This document shows positions 8,941-18,980 of a stretch of DNA of 64,000 bases, one piece after another (within the stretch, counting starts at the first letter, position 1; every line of letters begins with the position of its first letter). Both the position numbers and the translations under genes were made by a program. Origin of the DNA: Neobacillus drentensis (lineage in GTDB: Bacteria; Bacillota; Bacilli; Bacillales; Cytobacillaceae). Under the pieces are notes generated by a model, which was not told the DNA's origin, searched no databases, and saw only the letters and a program-made list of their open reading frames with translations. Location: NCBI RefSeq assembly GCF_021560175.1, contig NZ_CP091110.1, forward strand, positions 1,416,001-1,480,000, given 5' to 3'.

Positions 8941-9212
8941 TGAAATTAACTAAATTCTGGCGCTATGAGGACAAGCAGGGTAGAAAATCATAAGGTTTTG
9001 TTCGCTGAAGGGATCGAGTAAGGAGATTATGTTCCTACGTTTGTGATTTGTAAATTATGAACAATCAGCTATGGAAAAGAAAAAGTACCAAATGATCGAA
9101 AATCATGATTACTCAAATACAATATGTGTATTTCAAAAAAATTTTATTGTAGCTTATCATTAATTTAAGAGAAGAACACATTGTTGTGTTTGAAAAACGA
9201 GGAGGAGATCCC

Positions 9213-10151
9213 ATGAAATTACTAACCTATTCCATAAATAATCAACCGTTACGACTCGGCATTCTAGTCGACGAAAATACCATTGTAGACCCGCAGCAAG
9301 CCTATATCGAGCTTTTAACCCAAAATGGTCAGCAAAGAGTAAATGAAATTGCAACCGCTTTATTACCAGCTAATCCAACAGAATTTATTGCAAACGGTGA
9401 CCTCGCCTTAAAAACTGCAAAAGAAGCGATTGCCTTTGCCCTTGAGAATGCAGAACATTCATCGGCTATTTATAAAAAAGAAAATGTACAAATCGGAGCA
9501 CCTGTCCTAAAGCCAAATAAAATTATCTGTGTAGGCCTAAATTACAAGAATCATATTCTCGAAATGAAACGTGATCTTCCGGTTCACCCAGTGATTTTTG
9601 CCAAGTTTGCTACAGCAATAGCCGGTCCAAATGATGAATTTCCACTAAAATCAAATTTGACCAAAAAGCTAGATTATGAGGCAGAGTTGGCGTTTGTCAT
9701 TGGAAAAGAAGGAAAAGACATTCCGTATGAAAATGCATTGGACTATGTGTTTGGTTACACCGTTGCTAATGATATTACAGCCCGTGACATGCAAAAGCGG
9801 ACGATTCAATGGCTGCAAGGAAAGACCTTAGATAAGAGTCTTCCACTTGGCCCCGTTTTAGTAACAAAGGATGAGATTCCAAATCCGCACAGTCTCGACA
9901 TTTCGTTAACCGTTAACGATGAAGTAAGACAAAACTCGAACACTGAGCAGCTTTTGTTCAATGTAAATCATCTAGTTGAATTTTTATCAGGCATCGTAAC
10001 GTTAGAGCCAGGGGACATTGTCCTTACAGGTACACCCGGTGGTGTCGGTGAAGCACAAAACAAGTTCTTACAGGATGGTGACATAGTAAAAGTTGAAATT
10101 GCCGGGATTGGTGCAATTGAGACAACAATCGTGGAGGTGAGCAAAGAATGA
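9213..10151 (+). CDS. Fumarylacetoacetate hydrolase (FAH) family protein
   Basis: 312 residues. The FAH catalytic domain occupies about residues 95-310, with metal ligands Glu156 and Glu158 in YEAELAF, Asp187 in GYTVANDITARD, and the LTGTPGGVG loop. Relatives hydrolyse or decarboxylate the open-chain products of aromatic ring cleavage (fumarylpyruvate, 2-hydroxyhepta-2,4-dienedioate and similar). The start at 9213 follows ACGAGGAGGAG. The stop overlaps the next gene, an extradiol dioxygenase, by 4 bases, so this enzyme probably acts on the meta-cleavage product made by its neighbour. The exact substrate is unknown. Confidence 0.9.
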   Translation: MKLLTYSINNQPLRLGILVDENTIVDPQQAYIELLTQNGQQRVNEIATALLPANPTEFIANGDLALKTAKEAIAFALENAEHSSAIYKKENVQIGAPVLKPNKIICVGLNYKNHILEMKRDLPVHPVIFAKFATAIAGPNDEFPLKSNLTKKLDYEAELAFVIGKEGKDIPYENALDYVFGYTVANDITARDMQKRTIQWLQGKTLDKSLPLGPVLVTKDEIPNPHSLDISLTVNDEVRQNSNTEQLLFNVNHLVEFLSGIVTLEPGDIVLTGTPGGVGEAQNKFLQDGDIVKVEIAGIGAIETTIVEVSKE

Positions 10152-11107
10152 TTATGAATCTTGAACCAATACGAGATGTAGCCCACTTGGCGCATATTGA
10201 ACTATTAACTCCTAAGCCAACCGAGAGTCTAGAATTTTTTCGAGATCTTCTCGGAATGGAAATCGTCCATCGAGAAGGACAATCGGTCTTTCTCCGCGGC
10301 TGGGGAGACCAGCAGCTTTATAGCTTAAAACTGACTGAAGCTCACCAGGCGGGTTTAGGACATGTGGCATTAAGAACTTATTCGGAACAAGCACTCGAGC
10401 GCCGTGTAATTGATTTGGAGAGAAGCGGACATGGAATAGGATGGACAGATGGAGATTACGGGCATGGCCGTTCCTACCAATTTCGCGATGCGGATGGACA
10501 TGTTTTAGAAGTGTTCTATGAGGCAGATAAATATATTACTCCAGATCACTTAAAACCAGGTTTAAAAAATCAGCCCCAAAAATTTTCAGCAAGAGGCGCA
10601 AGTGTAACACAACTGGATCATATTAATTTGTTCAGCTCTAATGTCGATGCAGATAGCTCATTCTTTCGAGAGCAGCTTGGTTTCAGATTAAGTGAACAAG
10701 CGATTACCGATGAAGGCAACCAAACGACGGCATGGCTTCACGTCACCAATAAATCATATGACCTAGCTATTTCTCTCGATAAATCAGGTGCCCAAGGACG
10801 TTTTCATCATGCCGCATTTAAAGTGGAAACTGCAGAAATGGTGCTCCGCGCCGCAGATGTATTTTTAGATAATGGAATATTCATTGAAGCACCACCTAAT
10901 AAACATGTGGCCGGTCAAACAATGTTTGTTTACGTCTATGAACCGGGAGGAAATCGGATTGAGGTATGCTCAGGAGGTTTTCTCATCTATACACCAGATT
11001 GGGAAACCGTTACCTGGACACCGGAGGAACGGAAAAAAGGATTAGCGTGGGGAACACCGCTTCCATCTACATTTCACACATACGGAACACCAAACTTAGA
11101 CAAATAA
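10148..11107 (+). CDS. Type I (VOC) extradiol ring-cleavage dioxygenase
   Basis: 319 residues with two vicinal-oxygen-chelate domains (about 9-125 and 155-275), as in catechol 2,3-dioxygenases. The Fe(II) ligands are visible in the C-terminal domain: His158 (QLDHINLF), His221 (GRFHHAAF) and Glu272 (NRIEVCSGG). It would open a catecholic ring next to the two hydroxyls. GGAGGTGAG lies 8 bases upstream of the ATG, which overlaps the FAH stop. The operon continues into a flavin monooxygenase that could supply the dihydroxylated substrate. Candidate substrates in a quercetin context are protocatechuate or hydroxylated phloroglucinol derivatives. Confidence 0.9.
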   Translation: MIMNLEPIRDVAHLAHIELLTPKPTESLEFFRDLLGMEIVHREGQSVFLRGWGDQQLYSLKLTEAHQAGLGHVALRTYSEQALERRVIDLERSGHGIGWTDGDYGHGRSYQFRDADGHVLEVFYEADKYITPDHLKPGLKNQPQKFSARGASVTQLDHINLFSSNVDADSSFFREQLGFRLSEQAITDEGNQTTAWLHVTNKSYDLAISLDKSGAQGRFHHAAFKVETAEMVLRAADVFLDNGIFIEAPPNKHVAGQTMFVYVYEPGGNRIEVCSGGFLIYTPDWETVTWTPEERKKGLAWGTPLPSTFHTYGTPNLDK

Positions 11108-11126
11108 ACCAGAGGAGGTCGTGTAC

Positions 11127-12305
11127 ATGAATGAAGTATTAAAGAAGTTTTCATACCAAGAAGCGATTGACCGTGCAAAAGAGTTGGCTGTTACTTTACA
11201 ATCCCAGCCAAACCTTGGCGAAGAATTAAGACATCAGCCAGCTGAAACCATCCAGGAAATTATTTCATCAGGCTTAGTTCGATCCTTAGTGCCAGGCCGC
11301 TGGGGCGGGCATGAACTGAATTGGAAGACGTTAGCTGATACAGCAATTGAAATATCAAAAGGAGATGCTTCTACGGGTTGGTGCTATTCACTCCTTCTCT
11401 TGCATAATTGGATGCTGGCTTTTTTTCCAAATCAAGCTCAGGCAGATGTTTGGGGGGATAATCCAGATGCTTGTCTTGCTACATCGATTAATCCTAGTCA
11501 TGATTCCTCCATCTCCCGTGTGGATGGAGGATATAAGCTAAGCGGCAAATGGGGATTCTCATCAGGGATCAATCACTGTGATTGGGTAATGATTAGTGCT
11601 CCTGCGCCAGTTTCAGAAGATGAAACCAAAGCTTTATACTTCCTCGTGCCAAAAAGTGACCTAAAAGTGATTGATGTTTGGCACGTCATTGGGATGAAAG
11701 GAACAGGTAGTAATTTATTGCAGTTAACGGATGTTTTCGTTCCTGACCACCGAACAATGGAATTAGAGCCTTGGAATTTACATGGGATCTCTCCTGGGAT
11801 GGACCTGAATACTGCACCACTTTACCGTATCCAATTGTCGGCTGTTATGCCAGTTACACTTTTATCCGTTATTCTTGGAGCAACCAAAGGTGCATATGCA
11901 ATTTGGCGTGACCAGGTCATTGGAAAAAATAAATCAAGGGGCGGCGTGGCAGTCGCGAACTTAACCCATCAACAAATTCGGCTTGCCAAGGTAGCTGCAA
12001 AGATTGAAGCAGTGGACGCACTTTTACACAAATCCTTGGAACTTGTAGAGTCTGGACGGGTACTTGATTATCCAGAGCGTGTACGCTTGCGCTGTAATTA
12101 TGCCTATTGTGGAGAAATGTGTACAGAGGCAATGGAGACCATATATACTAGTAGCGGTGCGGCTGCTTCTAGTGAGAGGCATCCTCTACAACAGTTTTGG
12201 CGTGATATTCATGCTGGCGCACAGCATACCGCTTTCAATTTTGACTGGGTCGGAGAACTCTTCGGAAAGCTTGAGCTCGGCCTTCCAGTAAAAGTGGAAT
12301 ATTAA
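11127..12305 (+). CDS. Acyl-CoA-dehydrogenase-fold flavin monooxygenase
   Basis: 392 residues with the acyl-CoA dehydrogenase fold of group D flavin monooxygenases (HsaA, HpaB-C2 and DszC relatives). Visible landmarks are the N-terminal helical domain with LVPGRWGGHE, the GDASTGWCYS segment, a beta domain with GKWGFSSGI, and a C-terminal helical bundle. Such enzymes hydroxylate phenols using reduced flavin from a partner reductase. AGAGGAGG sits 8 bases before ATG 11127. In the operon it would create the catechol that the preceding dioxygenase cleaves. A true acyl-CoA dehydrogenase is less likely because of the ring-cleavage neighbours. Confidence 0.82.
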   Translation: MNEVLKKFSYQEAIDRAKELAVTLQSQPNLGEELRHQPAETIQEIISSGLVRSLVPGRWGGHELNWKTLADTAIEISKGDASTGWCYSLLLLHNWMLAFFPNQAQADVWGDNPDACLATSINPSHDSSISRVDGGYKLSGKWGFSSGINHCDWVMISAPAPVSEDETKALYFLVPKSDLKVIDVWHVIGMKGTGSNLLQLTDVFVPDHRTMELEPWNLHGISPGMDLNTAPLYRIQLSAVMPVTLLSVILGATKGAYAIWRDQVIGKNKSRGGVAVANLTHQQIRLAKVAAKIEAVDALLHKSLELVESGRVLDYPERVRLRCNYAYCGEMCTEAMETIYTSSGAAASSERHPLQQFWRDIHAGAQHTAFNFDWVGELFGKLELGLPVKVEY

Positions 12306-12325
12306 GAGAGAAGGAGAGAAACATA

Positions 12326-12769
12326 ATGACAAAAACTCTAGATCGTCTGAGCCCAGGGCTCGCTTCTTCTTTACAGGGAGAAAAGATGGTTTCCTTGATC
12401 ACCGTCGATGCGGAAACAAAACTACCGCAATTGAGTGTGGTTTCTTGGGTAAATGCGAATCCAGATGGTACACAGATAAAGTTAGCCCTTGGTAACAAAG
12501 CATCCAGTATTACTAATATCCAAAGCAATCCTACCGTAATCGTTGGAATGATTGGCGAAGGAAGCTGTTATTCTGTCCGTGGAAAGGCTACTGTTTCTGA
12601 AGTAATCGAGAAGACAATGAAGTTTTGTGTGGTTACCATTGATGTTGAAGAAGTGGAAAATGTGATGTTTTACGGTGGTAAGGTGACAGTTGAACCGGAA
12701 TATGAAAAGACGTACAATCCGGAACTTGCCAAGAAATTAGATACAGAAGTTTACGAGCTTCTTAGGTAG
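12326..12769 (+). CDS. Pyridoxamine-5'-phosphate-oxidase-like FMN-binding split-barrel protein
   Basis: 147 residues forming one split-barrel domain similar to PNPOx-like flavoproteins, with GEKMVSLITVD, SWVNANPDG and LGNKASSITNI segments near the expected flavin contacts. It ends the ring-cleavage operon, 20 bases after the monooxygenase stop, with AGAGAAGGAG as ribosome site. It could be the small flavin partner (reductase or carrier) the monooxygenase needs, but it lacks obvious similarity to HpaC-type reductases. Its role is therefore open. Confidence 0.7.
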   Translation: MTKTLDRLSPGLASSLQGEKMVSLITVDAETKLPQLSVVSWVNANPDGTQIKLALGNKASSITNIQSNPTVIVGMIGEGSCYSVRGKATVSEVIEKTMKFCVVTIDVEEVENVMFYGGKVTVEPEYEKTYNPELAKKLDTEVYELLR

Positions 12770-12838
12770 AGAGGAATTATGGATACCAGCACGTTGTGGA
12801 AAATCAATTAGAGAAACAAATAGTTTAAAGAATGAAAC

Positions 12839-12874
12839 AGCAGACAGAATTTTATTTTTGTCTGCTTTTTTTTT
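12839..12874 (+). terminator. Intrinsic terminator of the ring-cleavage operon
   Basis: AGCAGACA (12839-12846) and TGTCTGCT (12859-12866) pair perfectly over 8 bp and run into nine T residues. Confidence 0.9.
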
Positions 12875-12912
12875 ATAAAATGAATATATTTTCTTGTTAA
12901 AACAGTTTTCTT

Positions 12913-12985
12913 TTAAAAGGTTACGCGTATCATCAGCTGGCAGAAAATATCATTCACATCAACGTGGGATTTTTCCCAGCTGCTT
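12913..12985 (-). pseudogene. C-terminal fragment of a SnoaL-like (ester cyclase) protein
   Basis: On the minus strand this short stretch reads WEKSHVDVNDIFCQL before a stop, the same C-terminal motif as the longer fragment at 20630-20819 (EKRSHVDVNDILRQLG). The two DNA stretches agree at about 36 of 42 bases (12935-12976 and 20646-20687). No start or upstream part of the gene remains here. SnoaL-like proteins are NTF2-fold enzymes or binding proteins; a function for the remnant is not expected. Confidence 0.5.
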
Positions 12986-13022
12986 GTATCAGCAATTCGT
13001 AAAAGCAAGCTACCACTTTTAA

Positions 13023-13351
13023 CTAAACATTAACTACTTCTTCTTTAGATGAGTTTCTAGCTATATCGTCTCTTACAGTAATACCTGCTACAACTAATTC
13101 TGCAATTTTTTCAGCAAATTGTGGCAGATATTCTTTATGTGCAATTAAAAGCTCATCTAGAACACGCTTTGCCGTTTCACCACTAGGAATGAGCGGATTT
13201 ATCGTAAATGCTTGCAACGCTAATCCGTAATCACCGGTTACGGCTGCCTCCTCTACACATAGTTCCATATTCTTCATTACTTGCAGCCAGCCTCTTTCGG
13301 ATGGTGGCAGAGATCCAAAAGCAATTGGCCTTGCACCTGCAGCACCAATAA
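13023..13351 (-). pseudogene. C-terminal remnant of a GH4 glycosidase
   Basis: The minus strand reads in frame from about 13351 through GSLPPSERGWLQVMK, EEAAVTGDYGLALQAF and INPLIPSGETAKRVLDEL to a stop at 13023. This is the typical C-terminal region of family 4 (NAD-dependent 6-phospho-glycosidase or alpha-galactosidase) enzymes. The catalytic N-terminal three quarters are missing. The ATG at 13277 would give an 84-residue product with no active site. A decayed sugar gene beside the Spo0E-like gene is the simplest reading. Confidence 0.75.
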
Positions 13352-13362
13352 GTTTGATGTTG

Positions 13363-13632
13363 TTAAAGTTGAATAAAATCTTTTTTGGTTATACGATCAT
13401 GAATAGTGCATACGGGCTCATCTAAGTTTGGATACCTATCATAGAGATATCCCTGTTTTAAGGAGCGAAGTTCACACATGATTATGTGTAACATGACAAT
13501 GTCCCGATCTAATTGTTTGCTGAGTTTTAGGACATCAGGATCAGAGGGTCCCTTATTCCTTTTCAATTCAACCAAACTCTGGCGGTATGAATTGATACGC
13601 TTACTTAATTCTATGGCATTCTTTAGAATCAT
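13363..13632 (-). CDS. Spo0E-like aspartyl-phosphate phosphatase
   Basis: 89 residues. It carries a form of the Spo0E signature, LKLSKQLDRDIV, within a two-helix hairpin preceded by a basic helix (ELSKRINSYRQSL). Family members dephosphorylate Spo0A~P or related regulators and delay sporulation. The ATG at 13632 is preferred over that at 13641 because GGAG then has 9-base spacing; the upstream ATG abuts it. The C-terminal tail after the signature (YLYDRYPNLDEP) is longer than in small Spo0E paralogues. Its presence supports a spore-forming host. Confidence 0.75.
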   Translation of the reverse strand: MILKNAIELSKRINSYRQSLVELKRNKGPSDPDVLKLSKQLDRDIVMLHIIMCELRSLKQGYLYDRYPNLDEPVCTIHDRITKKDFIQL

Positions 13633-13789
13633 GAGCCTCATCTCCTTTCTATATTCATCAAATTTTTTTAATCTATATACTTAATAACTAACCACTATTT
13701 GATAAAAGAAATAGTTTAAAAGAAAAGAATACATAACCTTGTGAATTTTACTTTTAGTGATCATGGAAAGATAGGAACAGTGCCTAAAG

Positions 13790-13930
13790 CTAAACAAAAT
13801 CATTAAAGTAAACAATGTGTGAAAGAATCTTGTATCCTTCTAGGTCTTTGAAAGCTTCTTTTGCTTCTTTTTCTGTGTTATATTCATACATGGTTATATT
13901 TAAATTTGAATAAAGAGTGATAACCCACAT
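13790..13930 (-). CDS. Small conserved-looking protein, 46 aa
   Basis: The minus strand has a 46-codon frame that begins MWVITLYSNLNITMYEY and continues with TEKEAKEAFKDLEGYKIL. AAGGA lies 7 bases upstream of the ATG. Composition and predicted beta-alpha-beta pattern look protein-like, and the middle contains a charged helix. I recall similar short hypothetical proteins in Bacillus genomes but cannot name a family. Function unknown. The rest of the 13633-14085 gap holds no other supported feature. Confidence 0.55.
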   Translation of the reverse strand: MWVITLYSNLNITMYEYNTEKEAKEAFKDLEGYKILSHIVYFNDFV

Positions 13931-14085
13931 AAAAATTTCCTTGTATCTCAAAATAATAAATATAAAGTTAAAAGCAAATATAAATTTTCCTCATAAATGG
14001 AATCTACTTTTTTTATTGCCATCAAAATTTTAGAACGTTATAGATTTCTGAACCCCAATCATATCCATCATGAGATGTGTCGATC

Positions 14086-14592
14086 CTAGGGCTGATCCAT
14101 TGTTAAAAATGCAGCTAATTCTTTACTTTTTTGTTTTCTTTCTTTACGCATTCTTGCCCGCTCGGAGGCGGTTTCATGTAATTTTTTCTCTTCTTCTGTT
14201 TCTGGGATGACATCCGGAACCCATGTTGGGCGCTTATGCTCATCAAGTGCGACAAATGTTAAGAGGGCAGTCGCCGCGATTTTACGCTTACCGCTTTTTA
14301 AATCTTCCGCGATAATTTTCACAAATACTTCCATTGATGATGTGCCTTTCCATGTCACATAAGATTCAAAACAGACAGAATCGGTAGGGCGTACTGGATG
14401 TAAAAAATCGACGGAATCCGTTGAAGCAGTTACACATTCGCTTCGACTATGGCGCGCTGCGGAAATAGAGGCGACTTGGTCTATATCACTCATTAACCGG
14501 CCGCCAAATAATGTATTATGATTATTCACATCGTTTGGGAATACACGACTTGTTCGTATCACTCTTGATTCTTTACAATATTTAGCTTCCAT
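14086..14592 (-). CDS. Acyl-CoA thioesterase, hotdog fold (YkhA-like)
   Basis: 168 residues. A single hotdog domain has the acyl-CoA hydrolase signature NHNTLFGGRLMSDIDQVA near residue 24 and TALLTFVALDEHKRP near 125. The highly charged C-terminal tail is typical of the YkhA/YciA group. It hydrolyses acyl-CoA thioesters in the cytoplasm. The gene follows odhB by 20 bases on the same strand and is probably co-transcribed with odhAB. Confidence 0.9.
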   Translation of the reverse strand: MEAKYCKESRVIRTSRVFPNDVNNHNTLFGGRLMSDIDQVASISAARHSRSECVTASTDSVDFLHPVRPTDSVCFESYVTWKGTSSMEVFVKIIAEDLKSGKRKIAATALLTFVALDEHKRPTWVPDVIPETEEEKKLHETASERARMRKERKQKSKELAAFLTMDQP

Positions 14593-14612
14593 TGATGGAT
14601 CTCCCTAAAGTT

Positions 14613-15854
14613 TTAGCTTTCTAATAATAAGGTTTCTGGATCTTCCAACAATTCTTTTACCATAGCCAGGAAGCTAACGGCTTCTTTCCCATCCACAATT
14701 CGATGATCGTAAGACAGTGCGATATACATCATCGGACGGTTTGCCATTCGTTCACTATCAATTGCTATTGGCCTTGTTTGGATCTTATGCATACCGAGAA
14801 TTCCAACTTGCGGACTATTCAAAATCGGTGTGGACATTAAAGATCCAAAAACTCCACCATTTGTAATCGTAAAGGTTCCACCTTGCAAATCATTCAAAGT
14901 GAGGGCGTTATCACGAGCCTTTTTACCAAGATTACCGATTTCTTGTTCGATTTCCGCAAAATTTTTCTGGTTCGCATTGCGTACAACTGGAACGACCAAA
15001 CCTTCTGGAGCTGCAACGGCAATTCCGATATCGTAAAACTTCTTGATCAGCAATTCATCCCCTTGAATTTCTGCATTTAAAAGAGGGAATTGCTTTAAGG
15101 CTGAAACCACTGCTTTTGTAAAAAATGACATAAATCCAAGACGAACACCATGTTTATCGAAAAAGGCATCTTTCCGCTTATTGCGTAAATCCATAATCGC
15201 AGACATGTCAACTTCGTTAAATGTGGTCAACATCGCTGCTGTTTGTTGGACCTCTACGAGGCGTTTAGCGATGGTTTGACGTCTCCGAGACATTTTTACA
15301 CGTTCTACAGGTTTATCAAATTCCACATCATTTTGTTGTTCCTTTCGTTTTGGACTTGCCTTTTCCAATTTTGGTTCTTCTTTTACCGGAGGTGCAGGTG
15401 AATAGGCTTTGACATCATTTGACTTAATTCTGCCTAGTGGGTCACTGCTATTTACCTGATTTAAATCGATTCCCAGTTCTCTTGCCCATTTTCTTGCAGC
15501 TGGAGAAGCAATCGGTCGGTTGGCTTTCGGAAAATCTTGCTCTGACCGGATGGTTTGTTGATTTAAAGTTTCTTCTACCGATTTTTCCGGAGCTGTTGTG
15601 GTGACAACGGTTTCCTCAGCTGTGCCATCCTCAATAATTGCAATTACATCGCCTACTTCCACCGTATCGCCTGTGTCTTTTAATACCTTCGTAACTACAC
15701 CTGAATATTCAGCATTTAATTCTATATTGACTTTATCTGTTTCCAGTTCTACGACACTATCTCCTTTGGATACTTTGTCACCAATATTAATTAGCCATTG
15801 TGAAATCGTTCCTTCTGAAATGGATTCTGCTAACTCCGGTACCTTAATTTCCAT
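14613..15854 (-). CDS. odhB: 2-oxoglutarate dehydrogenase E2, dihydrolipoyl succinyltransferase
   Basis: 413 residues. The order is lipoyl domain (1-75, lipoyl Lys in [11 protein letters not shown]), a flexible linker, a peripheral subunit-binding domain (about 115-150, [14 protein letters not shown]), a basic linker and the catalytic acyltransferase domain with [12 protein letters not shown] near the end. It transfers succinyl groups to CoA in the TCA cycle. ATG 15854 was chosen over TTG 15857, with AGGAGAG about 10 bases upstream. It follows odhA by 65 bases, as in other Bacillaceae. Confidence 0.97.
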   Translation of the reverse strand: MEIKVPELAESISEGTISQWLINIGDKVSKGDSVVELETDKVNIELNAEYSGVVTKVLKDTGDTVEVGDVIAIIEDGTAEETVVTTTAPEKSVEETLNQQTIRSEQDFPKANRPIASPAARKWARELGIDLNQVNSSDPLGRIKSNDVKAYSPAPPVKEEPKLEKASPKRKEQQNDVEFDKPVERVKMSRRRQTIAKRLVEVQQTAAMLTTFNEVDMSAIMDLRNKRKDAFFDKHGVRLGFMSFFTKAVVSALKQFPLLNAEIQGDELLIKKFYDIGIAVAAPEGLVVPVVRNANQKNFAEIEQEIGNLGKKARDNALTLNDLQGGTFTITNGGVFGSLMSTPILNSPQVGILGMHKIQTRPIAIDSERMANRPMMYIALSYDHRIVDGKEAVSFLAMVKELLEDPETLLLES

Positions 15855-15919
15855 CAAGTTTCATCTCTCCTAAGAATATTAAGTAATATTTTTATCTTGG
15901 TATTTGCTGTTGATCATTG

Positions 15920-18814
15920 TTAGCTTCTAACTAACTCTCTTTCTTGTTTCTGTGTATCTATTAAAAGATTAAAATTCAAAGCCTGTTGGACAATATGTTC
16001 TTGTTCCTTTTTATGAACGTTGGAATCGCCTACTGCCGTGCTTGAACGCGCCTGTCGTCCAATGTAACCGACTGTCAGTTTGCTGGAAGCAAGTTCAAAG
16101 AGTGTAGGGGCGATATAATGCCATGCTCCCATATTCTTTGGTTCTTCCTGTACCCAAACGATTTCCTTCAGGTTCGGATAGCGCATTAAAATATCTTCTA
16201 CTTTTTCCTTCGGGAATGGATACAATTGTTCAATACGAATTATGTGTATTTCGTCTAATTTTTGAATTTCTTTACTTGAGTCAATTTCCACAGCCAGATC
16301 GATGGCCATCTTACCAGTCGCTAACACGAGCCGCTTCACTTTTTCTCTCCTTTTTCCGAGCTCTGGTTGTTCCACAACCGTTTGGAAACTGCCATCGCTT
16401 AGAGCAGTGCCAGGAGAAGAGACCAGCGGATGACGAAGCAGACTTTTTGGTGTCATAATGACCAGCGGCCTGACGAATTCTGTTCCTAAGATGGATGCTT
16501 GCCGGCGCAAAATATGAAAGTATTGGGCAGCACTAGTCAAGTTTGCTACCGTCCAGTTGTTTTCTGCCGCCAACTGTAAAAAGCGTTCAAGACGGGAACT
16601 GGAGTGCTCTGGACCCTGGCCTTCATAACCGTGAGGCAAAAGAAGAGTAAGCCCTGACTTTTGTCCCCATTTAGCTCTAGCGGATGAAACAAATTGATCA
16701 AACAGAGGTTGTGCTGTGTTAGCAAAATCACCGTATTGTGCTTCCCATATGACAAGTGTTTCAGGAGCAAAGACATTATAGCCATATTCAAAACCTACAA
16801 CAGCCGCTTCAGACAGTGGGCTATTATGCACCGCAAACGAAGCGCGGGCTTGCGTTAGATGATGCAAGGGTGAATAGGTTTCGTTGGTTTCTGTGTCATG
16901 CAGCACAATGTGACGCTGAGCGAACGTTCCACGCTCAGAATCCTGTCCCGTTAGCCGGATCGGTGTGCCTTCTTTTAACAATGTCGCGAATGCCAGCACT
17001 TCTGCTACCGCCCATTCTACTTTCCCATTTTCCTCCAGTGCTAGTTCACGGCGTTCCAGAATCCGCTTTAATTTTGGATAAACGTGAAAGTTTTCCGGCC
17101 ATTTCAGCAATTCATGATTTAATTCACAAAGAGTATTAAGCTGTATATTTGTTTCCAATTGCGGAATTCCTTTCGTGATAACCTTAGGAACCTCTACAAC
17201 TGCCGATCGCTCATCATGCTTCGTCTCTGACACTTGGTCATATTCCGCTTGGAGTTTTTCTTGCACGCTACGATTGATTTGTTCGACCTCTTGTTCATTC
17301 AAAATACCTTTCTTTCTCAACTGTTCGGAATATAAGGCTTTTACGGTTGGATGGCCCGCAACTTTTTTGTAAACCTGGGGCTGGGTGACCGCAGGGTCGT
17401 CCATTTCGTTGTGGCCAAATCGGCGGTATCCGACTAAATCAATCAAAAAATCCTTGTGGAAACGGGCACGGTATTGATAGGCAAGACGAACAGCTGCCAG
17501 ACAAGCTTCTGGATCATCCGCATTTACATGCACAATTGGGATCTCAAAACCTTTTGCCAAGTCACTCGCATATCTCGTAAAACGAGAATCATGGCTATCT
17601 GTCGTAAAGCCGACCATGTTGTTCGTGATGATATGAATGGTCCCGCCCGTTTGATATCCTTTTAATCCACCTAAATTTAAAGTCTCCGATACAATTCCCT
17701 GGCCTGGAAATGCAGCATCGCCATGGACCAGTATCGGAAATGCTTTCTTAACATCTTGCTTGGGATATCCTGCCTTTTGACGTTCTTCTTGGGCTGCTCT
17801 TGTAAACCCTTCGATTACTGGATCGACAAATTCAAGATGACTCGGATTATTCGCTAAGGTAATCCGTGTACGAAGGGGACTGTCACACTCGACGAACCGG
17901 TTGCACCCTAAGTGGTATTTCACATCTCCTGTCCAACCCTCACTAATATCGACTAAATCTTCCGATGGTCCTTGTTGTTTGGCGTAAGAGTGCTGAAACT
18001 CAGAGAAAATCTTGCTGTATGGTTTATTTAATACATGTGCCAAGACACTTAAGCGGCCACGATGAGCCATTCCAATGAGGATATTTTGTACTTGATCCCC
18101 GACACCTTCGCGAATCGCTTCATTTAGCATAGGTACAAGCATGTCTACACCTTCAATAGAAAATCGTTTTTGACCGACAAAGGTTTTATGTAAGAATTGT
18201 TCAAATCCTTCCACCTCCGTCAAACTCTTTAATAGGTTTGCTTGTTCTTCTTTCGATAAGGAGCGGTGCATACTCCTTGTCTCCACTATCCTAGTTAACC
18301 ATGCTTTTTCGTCCATATTATCAACATGGTTAAATTCGTAGGCTAGTGTAGAGGTATAAAGATTCTTTAAATGGTTTATCGCATCCCAAGCGGTTTGAAC
18401 GCCTTCAGGTGTATCCTTCCAAACGAGTTTAGCTGGAATCGCTTTCAAGTTGTAGTCACTTATCCCATGTTTTTCAGGGTTGAACAAGTCACGGTGTTTT
18501 TCATTCCCTTCTAAAGGGTTCATATTTGCCGCTAAATGTCCATGTGAGCGAATGTCTTCTAGAAGTTTTACAACTTTCATCACTTTCTCTATATCTACTG
18601 AATTATCTGGAATAACAGATCCATGTTTGATATTTTCTTTCAATTGACTTGTCTCAAAAGACAAGGGTGATCCCCATGTATTAAATAACTCTATTAATTT
18701 TGGCTCGACAGTATCTATACCGTTCATATAGCGCTCATATTGTTCGATTACATAGCCAAGGTTTGGACCATTCAATTTCCTCCATGGATTTCGTTGATTT
18801 TCCTGTTCTTCCAT
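15920..18814 (-). CDS. odhA: 2-oxoglutarate dehydrogenase E1
   Basis: 964 residues, slightly longer than the usual 930-950. Thiamine-diphosphate enzyme that decarboxylates 2-oxoglutarate and loads the E2 lipoyl group. Family landmarks are [18 protein letters not shown], the ThDP motif [28 protein letters not shown] and the C-terminal transketolase-like Pyr domain with [10 protein letters not shown]. The start at 18814 has only a weak GGGGG ribosome site. It leads the odhA-odhB-thioesterase unit and is divergent from a LysR gene across 166 bp. Confidence 0.97.
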   Translation of the reverse strand: MEEQENQRNPWRKLNGPNLGYVIEQYERYMNGIDTVEPKLIELFNTWGSPLSFETSQLKENIKHGSVIPDNSVDIEKVMKVVKLLEDIRSHGHLAANMNPLEGNEKHRDLFNPEKHGISDYNLKAIPAKLVWKDTPEGVQTAWDAINHLKNLYTSTLAYEFNHVDNMDEKAWLTRIVETRSMHRSLSKEEQANLLKSLTEVEGFEQFLHKTFVGQKRFSIEGVDMLVPMLNEAIREGVGDQVQNILIGMAHRGRLSVLAHVLNKPYSKIFSEFQHSYAKQQGPSEDLVDISEGWTGDVKYHLGCNRFVECDSPLRTRITLANNPSHLEFVDPVIEGFTRAAQEERQKAGYPKQDVKKAFPILVHGDAAFPGQGIVSETLNLGGLKGYQTGGTIHIITNNMVGFTTDSHDSRFTRYASDLAKGFEIPIVHVNADDPEACLAAVRLAYQYRARFHKDFLIDLVGYRRFGHNEMDDPAVTQPQVYKKVAGHPTVKALYSEQLRKKGILNEQEVEQINRSVQEKLQAEYDQVSETKHDERSAVVEVPKVITKGIPQLETNIQLNTLCELNHELLKWPENFHVYPKLKRILERRELALEENGKVEWAVAEVLAFATLLKEGTPIRLTGQDSERGTFAQRHIVLHDTETNETYSPLHHLTQARASFAVHNSPLSEAAVVGFEYGYNVFAPETLVIWEAQYGDFANTAQPLFDQFVSSARAKWGQKSGLTLLLPHGYEGQGPEHSSSRLERFLQLAAENNWTVANLTSAAQYFHILRRQASILGTEFVRPLVIMTPKSLLRHPLVSSPGTALSDGSFQTVVEQPELGKRREKVKRLVLATGKMAIDLAVEIDSSKEIQKLDEIHIIRIEQLYPFPKEKVEDILMRYPNLKEIVWVQEEPKNMGAWHYIAPTLFELASSKLTVGYIGRQARSSTAVGDSNVHKKEQEHIVQQALNFNLLIDTQKQERELVRS

Positions 18815-18980
18815 TCTGGAATACCCCCATGATTGAGTTTTCGTATAATATTATTTGGATAGGTTATAGAAGTAATTAACATTGATTAAGGATAAGGATA
18901 ATGCAATAATGAAAATAAATAAAATTGAAAAAAATTATTTTTACTTATAAAAAATCTTTATATCATTACAGGGTGGGACA

